The notes under the pieces: model-generated | The model's input: the letters and a program-made list of their open reading frames with translations, nothing else | The model's database searches: none | Told to the model about the DNA's origin: nothing | Shown: positions 53,600 through 64,000 of the stretch, in pieces | How positions within the stretch are numbered: the first letter of the stretch is position 1 | Layout: the number at the start of each line of letters is the position of its first letter | From: Trichobilharzia szidati | Taxonomy: Eukaryota > Platyhelminthes > Trematoda > Strigeidida > Schistosomatidae | Direction of reading: 5' to 3' | DNA: 64,000 bases | Assembly (NCBI GenBank): GCA_944472155.2 | Contig: OX235271.1 | Location: forward strand, 39,296,633 to 39,360,632 | Made by a program: the position numbers and the translations under genes

Positions 53600-54490
53600 A
53601 ACCTGGCAGCATATATTCAAGTCAAAGACAGCTCTAGGTGGAGGAGCAAAACAGACCTTCGTTACTTTGAAATCGATTTTGAGATCTACAGAGTTTGGTA
53701 CGTGGAACAATATCTGAATTTTCAAACTACCGCAAAGTCAGTGCTTAGATGTGGTCCCAAGAATTGTATTGCGCACATTTATAATCGGCTTCAGACTTTT
53801 ATCAACAGATCAGATGACCAAGAAAGTTAGCATCCAGGAACTTTGACAACAGATCGACCACGGACCTATAGCCCAATAAATATACAGAAGGAAATAGAGG
53901 CCGTTGCAGAAAATCACGAACGAGGTCTCGGAGTGGAAGCAAAGTGTTGTGTGTTGGTTCAAGCTTAATATGGAGGAGATGCTGCCGGGACTCGATGGAA
54001 TCCTTCGAGAAACATGGAAATCTCATAAGACATTCTCATGACTGTACTGCAGAAGGTGTGAAGAGAGGGTGAGCTACCTGAGGACCGGAAGAAAAATTAG
54101 CTTTGTAAAACTGTTTATCATGAGTGAATTTAGCCTACGTGAGTAATGATGGAGAATCATGCTTTTGTACTTCCACATGAAATATTAGGCAACAGGCAAC
54201 TCTACCACTGAGCGAACCTAACAACCACCTGTTGCTCAAAAACATGGAGGTGGGGATGGAGATGAATGGGACGTTCATGCGATATCACACACTAGACAGA
54301 TCCTCGACTAGAACCCGAAAGTGAAGCATTGAGTCAGGTATCAGGGGATTACATGGAGATCATGTAAAGAGGAAATGAAAGATTGTTGGTAATCATAGAA
54401 CCAGGTGAAAATAACGGCGGAAAACACAGTAGACTGGAGATGTGCTGCTGAAACCTTGTGTTCTCGTTGGAACGCGAAGAATAAATGACA
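53600..54490 (+). mobile_element. L-RTE fragments, rearranged
   Basis: 53640-54020 is post-RT sequence (AGACCTTCGTTACTTTG, TTTATCAACAGATC). 54030-54190 is RT entry sequence (AAGGTGTGAAGAGAGGG, GAGAATCATGCTTTTG), which belongs upstream. 54200-54490 is the C terminus and 3' end (GAGATGTGCTGCTGAAACC). The order is scrambled, so this is either two insertions or an internal rearrangement. Confidence 0.55.
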
Positions 54491-56324
54491 AATATAACAT
54501 AATATTCAGAGGGATCAGAAGCAAAACTGTATATCATTGCGCGTTTATTAATTATACCACACTCACTTAAAAAGTATTAAAGGTTCCTAAATTTGCCTAT
54601 ATTATCAGTTAATTCTGCATTTGAAATTTATATCACAGTTCAGCTCTCTTACTTACATGCCATGTTTCCTACTCACTTATTAATGCTTTCGTCATCAGCT
54701 GTCAATAATTTCAATTCAGTATTCTAAATTCTGAGCAAAGTCACGTTTTAATATATTTATCCAGACAATCTTATATTTACTGAGAGAGAGAAAACTTTTC
54801 AGCCAAGACGCTCGAGTTTTTTCTCTCGTCGCTTCAGAGGTTGATTTGTTGAAAGGTGTTATACAGCTCTAATTTTGCCTTATGGTTTAAACCAGTTGGT
54901 ACCGGCTTAAGTTAGTCTGGGCAAAATTAAATTTCAAGGCCGAGGCAAAATATATTTTTGTAATGCAATTGAACAGGTTTGTAGCACAAAATTATGTAGT
55001 CACTCGGTGATGCTTTTATATAATGCATTTTTCTAAAATAAAGCCGACTGTTCTCACCAGCTGGAACTTATCTGCCTTTTATCTTTATTTTCGTAGGCTA
55101 TAGGGTCAGGAATTCCATATTACTTTGTTTACTAGATGTATCACGCAGTTTAACAGTATTATTTAGTGGATGACAACTAATAAACATCTAATACATCTAA
55201 TAAACAAACTAATATGGGTTTACTTACTATCACAGTGCCCAAGTTTTACACATATATTATTAATAGAGGGTTAGGAGTTGTAAGAAATCACTACTGGGTA
55301 TTCCTTCTTCAGATGAGTTGCCTAATACCTCATCGTACCTAAGCCAATTCGCATCGTTTTTATTAGTGCCAGTCATATCAACCCGTATCGAATTTGGTAT
55401 AGTTAATGAATTCGAATAGCTGTATCATTATTGTTCATAGTCAAATGTGATCTTAATTTGGTAGAGTTGTTAGCATGCGTTTAAATCACCATAGCCGATT
55501 GGATTGGCATAATGACATTCAACAACTATTAAACATTCTCTCGCATGTTTTTGTATCATTTTTGTGTGTATATTGATGAAATGATGAAATTGAACACTTA
55601 CAGTTTTTCATTCTCTCTATCAATTCGATAGTAGATTGATGTTGAAGTTGATGGACACAATTTAGGGGTAAGTTGTATTGACCTAAAAACCCCATGAAAT
55701 CTGTTTGTGTACAAAAACCTCAGTCTACCAAAGTTCATTTGATTTGACTTTAAAGTCAAGCCGATAAGTTGAAGTGGCTGACCAAGATAAATTAGATTAA
55801 CAGAAAACAAGTTTGAAGGCAGTTAGGTTTAGGTATAGAATAGTTTAGTGATGCTTTAGTATACAATGTGAAGCGATTAAAGAAAGCAGACCGATAATCA
55901 GTTAAACTAGTGTGTGTGTGTAGGTGCATAGACAGATGACTAACTGAATCTGTATTAATTCAAGCTATATTTTAGAAGCACATGTTACAAAGATGAATAA
56001 CCAACGTTTTTGACTTACGAAGAAGTGAAATAATTAGTTTGATTTATACAGACCATATGTCAGAGTAGTAAGTTTGTAGCGATGCATAAATCTGAAACGT
56101 TTTTTTTGTGCTAAATTATTGTTGTTTTATGATACATTCTACAAAGTATTTATAGGAAATAAAGTTCTTATTCTTAAGAAATCTCTTGCAATGGAGAGTA
56201 TTCGATGAAAGTGGACAGTACTCAAGAGATGTACGTATACTTCAGCTGTATACTAAACAGATGGTGAGAAGACGAAATATCGAACTGCTACTAATAATAC
56301 TACTCCTAGTAATTAACTATTATC
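54491..56324. other. Mostly unassigned; PLE-2 tail scraps
   Basis: A plus-strand PLE-2 tail end at about 55205-55260 (CTATCACAGTGCCCAAG, TTTTACACATAT) and, to its left, an inverse piece near 55115-55190. The rest shows no recognised element. Confidence 0.35.
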
Positions 56325-58375
56325 TGCAAATTGTGTGAAGATTGAATTGCAACCCTCCACACGTCATCATCATCAAACAAAGCTTAGAATGATAGTCAAA
56401 TCTCTGGCACAATTTTATCAACAGTTAAAAGGCCTTCGATAGAAGAGCGTTGACCGAGAAGTAATTTGGAAATTACTTCATTACTGTAGAGTGTATTACT
56501 ATTATTGTTCCCTTGGGTTCCTAGTGGAACATAGGGCTTCAAATGCACGTCTCCACTTGCCTCTGTCTTCTGCTGTACTTTTCACCTGCATCCATGTTAG
56601 TCCATACTGTTTCAACTCTTCTTCACACGATCTCCTCCATGTCACCCCTGGACGTCCCACTCAACGCTTCCCTTTCGGGTTCCACTCGAGCACTGGCCTG
56701 ATGCGCAATGTCACCCAGCGGCCTCCTCAGCCAGCGAGTGTCCAATCCATCTCCACTTTCTCCTGCATATTTGTTGAGCGATTGGTTCTTGTTTTGTTTG
56801 TTTCCATAGTTTCTTGTTGGTTCTTGTTCTTTCCGGTCATCTGATCTTCAGTATAGAACGAAGACAGTTGTTGATAAAGGTCTGCAACCTGTTGGGAATA
56901 TTCTTTGTAACCTGTCAAGTTTCTGATCCGTATAGAAGAACTGGCTGACTTGACGTTTGCATTGAAAATCCGAATCACTTTGTTGTTGATGCAGGCTGAG
57001 TGACGAAGATTTCCAGATTGGTTTCAGGTTGATGAATGTGTTTCTCGCCTTCCCGATTCTCGCTCGATTTGACATCCTCGTCCGTTCCTTCTGTAGTTGA
57101 CACAATGCTCCCTAGATAAGTGAAAGAAGTAACCTCTTTCAAATCCCTCCCGTTGATGGTGATTGGCGCTGGATGTTGCTGTTGTTGTTGTTGGTTATTC
57201 TCATAACCTCCGTCTTGTCTATGTTCACCTGGAGTCCTGTCTTCTCTGGCTGCTTCTTCGACCAGTTTGTCGGTTTTCGCTTGTAAGTCTTCGATCTTCT
57301 GTGACATCAAACATAAATCATCCACGCGCGAAATCCAGGTCTTCTAGGTTCTTCACGTCGGTCGGTCCAGGATATCCCTGTCTTCTCGTTTCCCACTGTC
57401 TGACGCCTAATCCAGCCCACCACAATTAGGAATATCATTGGTGATAATAAGCACCCTTTTTTGACTCCTGTGTTTACTCCAAACGCCTCGCTGAGTTTTC
57501 TGTTGTGGATCACTTGACATGTGCCAATGTAGAGTGTAGAGTGTAGTGCCCCAAAACTTTATCAACCTCTATCAACAGTTATATGACAATGCCATATATA
57601 AAATCATCTACAACAGAAAACTCAATACGGCATTCGAAGTGAATATAGGAGGGAGACAAGTTGATTTTTATCACCGATGACTGTGGTGAACTAGATTATG
57701 TGGCACACCGTGTGCGTGCAGCGAGAAGACAGGAATGCATTAAACAGCTTAGCAGAATGCAGAAGATATGGACCTTGAAGACCATTTATATCTAATGTCA
57801 CACAAGCTCGGAGATCTGTTGGCGAAAATCAAAAAACTTGGCAGAAGAGGCAAGGAGAGAAGAGAGAATTTCAAGTGAACATACAGAAGGCAAAGAAAGT
57901 ACCTGACCAACAGCAACAGACATCAATCACCATCAACGGGAGAAATTTGAAGGGGGTAAAGCCCTTCACTTATCTAGGAAGCATCGTTTCAACTGTAGGC
58001 TGAGTGTATGAGGATGTTGGAACCAGCTAGGATTGGAAAGGCAAGACAGACCAGTTTTGAAATTATCTTTAGTCAGCATAAACAACAAAATTCAGATTTT
58101 TAATACCAGTGTTAAGTAAGTTCTCTATGAGTCAGAAACCGGGTGCCTGCGTCAAGAAAAGCACTTGAAACAGGCCACTGCAGACTTTATCGAAACTCCT
58201 TCGCCCCATAGTGAAGATCAAATGGCCGGCCAGGAAGAATCAGCAACAGGACATTGATGAAATGGTCGTACAAGAAGAAGATGAGAGACGATGGACAATC
58301 GTGGAACCAGCTACAGAGGATAGCACATAAGCCCTATGTTCCACTAGGAATCCAAGTGAACAACAATAATAATAT
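56325..58375 (+). mobile_element. L-RTE copy interrupted by a second L-RTE
   Basis: 56325-56494 encodes RT palm (KGLR, REVIWKLLHYCRV). The continuation (NFINLYQQLYDNAIY) is found at 57545 and runs to the 3' end at 58375 (GCCCTATGTTCCACTAGG, (AAT)n). The 1 kb between is an opposite-strand copy. Both parts are frameshifted. Confidence 0.8.
56495..57534 (-). mobile_element. Nested L-RTE insertion with 10-bp target duplication
   Basis: 5'-truncated copy: the minus strand starts GGCACATGTCAAGTG, then frames read KLSEAFGVNTGVKKGCLLSP (RT block B), MDDLCLMSQKIEDL, GRDLKEVTSFTYLGSI and WTLAG. The 3' tail lies at the left (ATTACTATTATTG). TGTAGAGTGT flanks it at 56485-56494 and 57535-57544 (or 57528-57537). 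The frames are long (116, 85, 83 and 68 residues), so this is one of the youngest copies in the window. Confidence 0.85.
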
Positions 58376-58971
58376 ACTTACTAATGAATAACTCGAGGCA
58401 GTTGTTAAACATTCTACTGTAAGTCCAGGAAATTGTCTGAAGTGAAATTCTAAACATTCTAAAAAATCTGGTATTGAATTATATAGCCCAAGTGGTTCTG
58501 AGTGTGAATTACAGGGTTAACTTTTTTGAACTTTCACAGCTCAGATACTTCTAATTTAGCTTATGATAGCAGGATTACTTTTCCGTTTACTTTCATTAAA
58601 ACTGACCAAATATATAAAGATTATGTAAAGGATATCAGATTACATCCAGTTGACTTTCACATTTCTCTTAAACACTCCACATCACTTGGAAACTGAAGTG
58701 AAATTAAGATTTCATTAATGGCTGTAGGCTATCAGACATCTGATTCACACTTAAACTTTTAATTCAGTCATAACTATAATCAAACAAAAGATATTTGGAG
58801 TCCATATAGTCATGTCTAATGTTTTTTTTAAATAATGTAGTTACACCCATTTAGATATTTGGCATCATAGAATTGATCGTAGGGAATAAAATTCCTTTGT
58901 TTCTTTTATCGGTTATGATAGAGGACAGAAAATGAGACATAAGTATCATATTAAATGACGGATATTAATTT
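58376..58971. other. Unassigned AT-rich stretch
   Basis: No feature recognised. Confidence 0.3.
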
Positions 58972-59748
58972 GAATAAAGCAAGAAAAACAGTGGTTTGTG
59001 CAGAATAATATTGCACCATGATTTATTACGTTGCTTCTCATCAGCTGCTTACAGCCTTAATAAACTACTATTATTAAGTTCATGTGCAGAAAAGTTTTAA
59101 AATACTTGCAAATTTCTTCATGATGTCAGTTGACAGGAGGTTCCAAACTTAGTGAGCAGTGCTCAGAAAATTGGTCTTATATAGCTTTTACACAGGCAGT
59201 TGAAGTTTAAACAAAAGTAAATGTATGCGTACAATGGTAGAGGAGTTACGTAATAAAGACGAGAGATGCGTAAGATGCAGAGTGACTAAAAAATTGGGTA
59301 ACAATGTACTGAGTTCAACTCAAGTCATAGAAACAAGAGACAAGCAAAATTACACTATATCAAGTGGGGTGAAGTTAAAGCCCAAGAATACGTAGTCAAA
59401 TGAAGGAGAGAATAAAGATATCCAGTTATCAGGCCTGGTAAGGAGAAACTGATAACTGCTTCTTTCTGAACACATAAATCTGGCTTCAAGCGTTTGATAG
59501 AAGTTGCACCGGGAAACTTGAGGAGAATCGAGTTCCTTTGTCTATTGATAATTTTAAAGGGTTTCGCGATTTCCACCTCATGACCCGTATCGAGGAGATG
59601 TCTGGTAATAGCACTGTTGCAAGGTTCTGTTCCCTTCAGACATAGGCTTTTCGACACATGTTCACAAAATCGGAGAAGTCAACAAAATAAATGATGGTAC
59701 CATATTATTCTGCACAAACCACTGTTGTTCTTGTTTTATTCAAATTGA
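58972..59748 (-). mobile_element. PLE-4 copy with inverted tail
   Basis: The minus-strand frame 59355-59657 (100 residues) reads MSKSLCLKG, NSAITRHLLDTGHEVEI, TSIKRLKPDLCVQKE, the PLE C terminus. The 3' UTR runs to the left end and finishes ACCACTGTTTTTCTTGC. At the right, 59685-59748 carries the same 3' end on the plus strand (AATAAATGATGG, ACCACTGTTGTTCTTG). So the 3' tail is present at both ends in inverse orientation, as in PLE-1. Confidence 0.7.
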
Positions 59749-60184
59749 TCAAGGAGAATAAATGTATGAATTTACGGATATTAACTTGTCTCATCAGTCA
59801 GCTTTATACGTATCTTGATCACATCGCAGATTACTGTGTCTACGTCATACGATTCCGCTGAAATAACTGCAAAAAAGGTGTTGGTAAACATATTACTTAC
59901 TGATTTAAGTAGTCGCGAATCACTCACATCAAGACGTGGTGCTTGCTAAACAGATTGAAGTGATCTAAACACAAGATGTCAATTCCGCTAATTTGGAAGT
60001 AAACAAGCACTGTTTGTCGACGTGAGTGTGTGGATTCTGTCTAACACCTCCAAACACTGTTTCAGCTTTACCTTTGCTACTGAACATGCCAATGTATTGC
60101 TGTAATAACGAACTGTGGTTTCCTCAATCTATGTAGAATTCTATTTATTGACAATGTACTAACTGGATGCAATACTGTAGTAAA
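59749..60184. other. Mostly unassigned; repeat Z copy
   Basis: Minus-strand repeat Z at about 59930-60010 (GTGTTTAGATCACTTCAATC). Nothing else recognised. Confidence 0.35.
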
Positions 60185-60262
60185 AATGCTGAGAATTCCA
60201 TTCTGTATCACAAGTACTGTTTTGGAATAAAGCAAATTATTATTATTATTATTCATATGCAG
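60185..60262 (+). mobile_element. L-CR1 or SINE-G1 3' tail
   Basis: GCTGAGAATTCCATTC, TGTATCACAAGTACTG, TTTGGAATAAAGC and (ATT)n, matching 62605-62670. Only the tail is present, so the parent could be either element. Confidence 0.6.
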
Positions 60263-60337
60263 TAGTAGTTGACAACACCATACATTTCTGGTTACTTTAT
60301 TAGTTTTTTTCATATGCTATCAAGCAAATCATATATT

Positions 60338-60558
60338 GGTGCGTCGGTGTTATGGCGGTTAGGATGATCGCCGGAGTTCGATTCCCGGCCGACGCACTCC
60401 TTTGCCTCTCTGAGGCAGTAATAATGCTGGTGAAGATGAAAGCTTGGGCATGAGGCTAGCAACCCCAACCTGTAAAATAAACACTGCTACAGAAACTTCA
60501 AGCCACTAGCTTGAAGCCCTATGTTCTGCTGGAGGACATGAAGGATAAAAAAAAATAA
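60338..60558 (+). mobile_element. SINE-G2 copy with 12-bp target duplication
   Basis: Head GTGCGTCGG pairs over 9 bases with CCGACGCAC, and there is a B box GAGTTCGATTCCC. The anticodon arm is deleted. Body CAACCCCAACCTGTAAAATAAACACTGC. Tail GAAGCCCTATGTTC as in L-RTE, then A-rich. Flanks AAATCATATATT (60326-60337) and AAATCACATATT (60559-60570) differ at one base. Confidence 0.85.
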
Positions 60559-60864
60559 AAATCACATATTATGATCTGAAGATTTCAAGTTTTCAATGCA
60601 AAACAATAATGAGGTTTTTATTTCAAACTATGCAAGTGTTTCCAAGTCACTAATGTGATTCATTACCTACTTTGATTCATTAATGTTTCTTTTAAACACA
60701 TTCGAATAAGCAAACTGTCACAATTATAAATTAAAGTGAATGGATCATGACACTTGACTTCTGTTTTTAGAAGCCACTTTTATCAAGTATTTACCAACTA
60801 GTTTATTTACACTACTAGATAAACTAGCATAAAATCACTCCTTTTATTTACTTTTGTAATATAA

Positions 60865-62373
60865 TATGATATGCTCAATAAATCCTTCATATGTATCCCT
60901 GCAGATGTTATGATTCCTAAATCTAATGGTATAAATAATGACTGCTTCTCATGCTTCAATATGCATGATGTTCTTAAGTGTTTTCAATCTCTCAAACCTA
61001 CTCAGTCCCTTGGTCCTGATGGAGATCCTGCTGTTATCCTTAAGAAGTGTGCCCACATCTTATGTTCCCCATTAACTGACACTTTCAACGAATCTTTTTC
61101 CAAAAGTATAATAACTGGCTCATGGAAAAATATCAAGGTTGTTCCAGTGACTAAATCAACAAGTGGACCTACTGTCAAGTTTAGACCCATTGCTATTACC
61201 TCACCTTTTTGAAAGTTATGGAAAGACTTATTTTACTTAATCTTGAACCCTCTTTAAAGCCTTTCAATGACCCCGACCAGTTTGCTTATAAACATAGTAG
61301 GTGTACCTTAGATGCCACTGTTGTTCTATATCATAATATAGTCTCTAGTTTAGATAGAGGAGCTAAATACGTTAGGTGTGCCTTCCTTGATTACACATCT
61401 GCATTTGACTCTGTACCTAGGTCTCTCTTGCTAAGTAAGCTTGCTGCAACACAGGAAGCAGTACACCGTCTACAATAGAAAGTCCTCCACTACCTCACTT
61501 ACTTTAGCTGGTGTTCCTCAAGGTGCTGTTCTTTCTCCTTTTCTGTTTTCTTTTGTCTTAAATGACTTGCTCCATTCTGATATAGCCACTTTTGTCAAGT
61601 ATGCTGATGACCTCTCTCTTTCTATGCCTGTCAACTCTCAGTCAGATTGTTCCAAATTAAATTACTTGCTGTCGGAAATTAGTCAGTGGTCCTCTTCGAA
61701 CGGTCTTAAGCTAAGTCCGTCTAAATGTCACGTAGTAAATTTCACTTTCAGACGAAAACGTGACCTACAGGAACTAGCTAGCTCACATGGCTTCACTATC
61801 ATTCGCAGCATAGAGGTTGAAACTACGTCTAATGTCAAGTACCTTGAACTGAGTATTTCCTCCGATCTTTCCTGGTCCTCTCACATCTTGCTAGTTACTA
61901 GAAAGATGTTTCGCTTAACGTTCTACGTTAGGAAATTAAGGCAGTCTGGTATAAAGCAGTCTTTGCTTTCTCAGTTTGTCAATTCTTGTATTCTACCCAT
62001 CCCTCTTAACTGCTCCCCATTAATCTTTCCTGGACTACTTAAGAACGATTTTGCTTTGCTGAGAAAGGCAGTAAAAGCTGTTAGTAGGGGAAGTGGGATG
62101 TCGTTAAACCAACTGGTTAACACTATTGTGGATAGACATATAATGTCATGTAAGAAACTAGAGAATACTATATTGTCAGACCCCGAGCATCCTCTCTATA
62201 CGCAGCTTTCTCCTTGCATTTCATCTGGTAGAACTAGAAACAGCTATAGGAGGCTAGATGCCAGGACTACCAAGTACAAAAACTCCACAATACCTTATCT
62301 GGCACAGCTGTTATGTGATGAGAAAACTGTTAGGCATGACACGATCACCTTACTGCGGCACTCTAACAAATAA
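60865..62373 (+). pseudogene. L-CR1 reverse transcriptase, frameshifted
   Basis: Three overlapping frames form one RT. 60871-61212: SLGPDGDPAVILKK and KFRPIAITSPF (RT entry). 61209-61478: FLDYTSAFDSVPR (motif A). 61441-62373, 310 residues: GVPQGAVLSPFLF (motif B), FVKYADDLSLS (catalytic YADD), NGLKLSPSKCHV (motif D), then the thumb and a His/Cys-poor C terminus. A one-base loss in a T-run near 61206-61211 causes the first shift. Near 61440-61455 about 25-30 residues between motifs A and B are missing along with the frame. The enzyme would be inactive, but the 310-residue stretch is clean. Confidence 0.85.
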
Positions 62374-62670
62374 TTCCCATTAGTTTTTGTTTTCCTTTCT
62401 GTGTCACTATTATATTGTTGTTCACATCTGCTATTACACACTAATTTTATATTTCATATTCCTGTGGTGCATTGTTTAAAATGTGAATGCAACGCTGTTC
62501 TTTTTTTAAATTTCTTTACATTTATCTATCTTTTTGTTGTTGTTACTTTGTTTTTAAAATCTTATAAAATTTATGAGGTAATTAGATGCTATATTGTAAT
62601 GCACGCTGAAAATTCCATACCTGTACCACAAATACTGTTTGGAATAAAGCTGTTATTATTATTATTACAG
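60865..62670 (+). mobile_element. L-CR1: CR1/Jockey-like LINE, 5'-truncated
   Basis: RT domain, C-terminal region and complete 3' end. The 3' UTR (62374-62670) finishes GCTGAAAATTCCATACC, GTACCACAAATACTG, GGAATAAAGCTG and (TTA)n. No endonuclease domain. It is the least decayed LINE in the window. Confidence 0.85.
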
Positions 62671-64000
62671 TAATATGTGCTATTTAGATTTAAGTGTTTT
62701 TGGAAAAATGATCGATTTTTAGGTAGATTTCTATATTAGGGTTAATTAAATCCTATAATTATGAAATTGTTACATTATCTCATCTCTAGATTTATCATTT
62801 AATACAAGTACATGAATTCATAAGTGACTGAACCAAGGACTAACAATTTTCTGGCCAGTTGATTTTAAAATACAAATATAAAACTCCATTTACCTACGTG
62901 AATTTATAATCAAGAGTATGCAGAAGATTAGATTGAAATTGTGACTGTTCACTTTTGTGAAAGTAGGTGAATGTTCTTTTTTCATTCCTTGAGTCTTGAG
63001 CTGAACCTAAGTTTTGAAGCTTTGGAGTTACAGTAGAGACGGTGTCTTTCTTATGAGGTGAGGTTGATAGCCCCATGCCTCACCTTCTCTGTATTCTTGG
63101 CTTACTAACGACTAGGTGAGGTTAAGGAGTGCTCTGACCTCGAATCGAAAGGGGACCTTCCACATGGATGGCGAGCATTATAATCATAAAGTAGGTGAGT
63201 AGTATCAGTCATTGTATTGATATTGGTGAAACCAGCTATCTGAATGATGTTCCACTTGTTCTTATTCTTTCTTGATATATGAAGCTGTAAACAAGATTTT
63301 CATACTTAATACTTCACACTTAACTGTGTGTGTGTATGTCAATATTTGAAACGGAGTACGTTTACTGAACTGTTATCTTTTTACGAGCTCATAAAAGCTG
63401 CCATAATTGCACTTTCATGCATAAATATTTTGCTCAGTATCATCAGATAGTTTGAGACCTTCTAACAGTTAGTCGAAAGGAGTAATTATCTGAGGTAGAT
63501 CCATTCTCAGTAAGGTGGCTCTTGAAAATCAGTAATAACCGTTCAATATCCGCGAGCAGCTGACCTTCAAAAATACGCTCTAATCAGTTCTAAATTTATG
63601 TTTGAGCTGCACTAAATACTTTCTAAGTTTCAAAGAAACATTAACTCTTACTAATTTGGGAATTTATTATTTTATTTTCATTCCTCTAATTTGAAAAAGA
63701 AAGAAAATAGGTCTCTGAAATATCTAGATTGCACTGGGTACATATACGCACAGTAGTATAAAACGTTTGTGTTATTTACTTGAAAGTGACTAGCATTGGA
63801 ATCGAGAACTCACAGTTCTTTTCTTTTAGGAATCAATGCAATTACAGTTCATTAAAGATTCTTAAATAATAATAATAAAGATATAATAGCGGTTAGAATA
63901 TCAACTAAAATTAGGGAAATTTCACAAAAATTCTGGATTACTCAAACCTGGATGGCCAAGGTAATGATAATGACTGAACTTCTTTTGGATGCATAAATTA
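62671..64000. other. Unassigned stretch to window end
   Basis: No recognised element or gene. A short (GT)n run at 63328-63337 and an (AATAAT) run at 63868 are the only simple features. Confidence 0.3.

Overview
The window looks like an intergenic-plus-terminal-exon region of a blood-fluke (Schistosoma-type) genome. It is AT-rich, has one clearly spliced host exon, and is filled with families known from schistosomes: RTE-like and CR1-like LINEs, Penelope-like elements (PLEs) with GIY-YIG endonuclease domains, tRNA-derived SINEs carrying hammerhead-ribozyme sequence (SM-alpha type), and LTR remnants. No bacterial operon, rRNA, functional tRNA gene or CRISPR array was seen. All assignments come from reading the sequence; no database search was run, and family nicknames are working labels.

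Layout. 1-1897 is the last part of an intron, holding a decayed LINE, a hammerhead-type SINE and a dispersed repeat. 1898-2920 is the only convincing host coding sequence, a 340-codon terminal exon of an unidentified gene, followed by about 2.5 kb of microsatellite-rich, probably 3' untranslated sequence ending near a poly(A) signal at 5447. From 5.5 kb to the end there is no recognisable host gene: fragments of mobile elements alternate with short stretches where I recognise nothing.

Element families used below. L-A: a LINE seen at 0.8, 1.7, 6.2 and 51.4 kb. L-RTE: an RTE-like LINE with an (AAT)n tail in about twelve copies, the longest at 18.7, 35.6 and 56.3-58.4 kb. L-CR1: a CR1/Jockey-like LINE at 60.9-62.7 kb. 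PLE-1 to PLE-4: four Penelope-like families. SINE-alpha, SINE-T and SINE-H: tRNA-like SINEs with intact or decayed hammerhead sequence. SINE-G1 and SINE-G2: one tRNA-like head fused to two different LINE tails. Three solo-LTR-like units lie at 13.9, 18.2 and 41.3 kb.

How the parts interact. The SINEs encode no protein and appear to borrow LINE machinery: SINE-G2 ends in the 3' tail of L-RTE and has clear target-site duplications at two loci, while SINE-G1 ends in the 3' tail of L-CR1. Hammerhead motifs recur in several unrelated families (SINE-alpha, SINE-T, SINE-H, PLE-2). The best preserved is on the minus strand at 42316-42360, where every core box and all three helices are present. PLE-1 and PLE-4 copies carry an inverted copy of their own 3' tail at the 5' side, as expected for PLE pseudo-LTRs. 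Nearly all protein-coding element remnants are truncated or frameshifted; the best open one is the PLE-3 C-terminal frame at 24269-24949.
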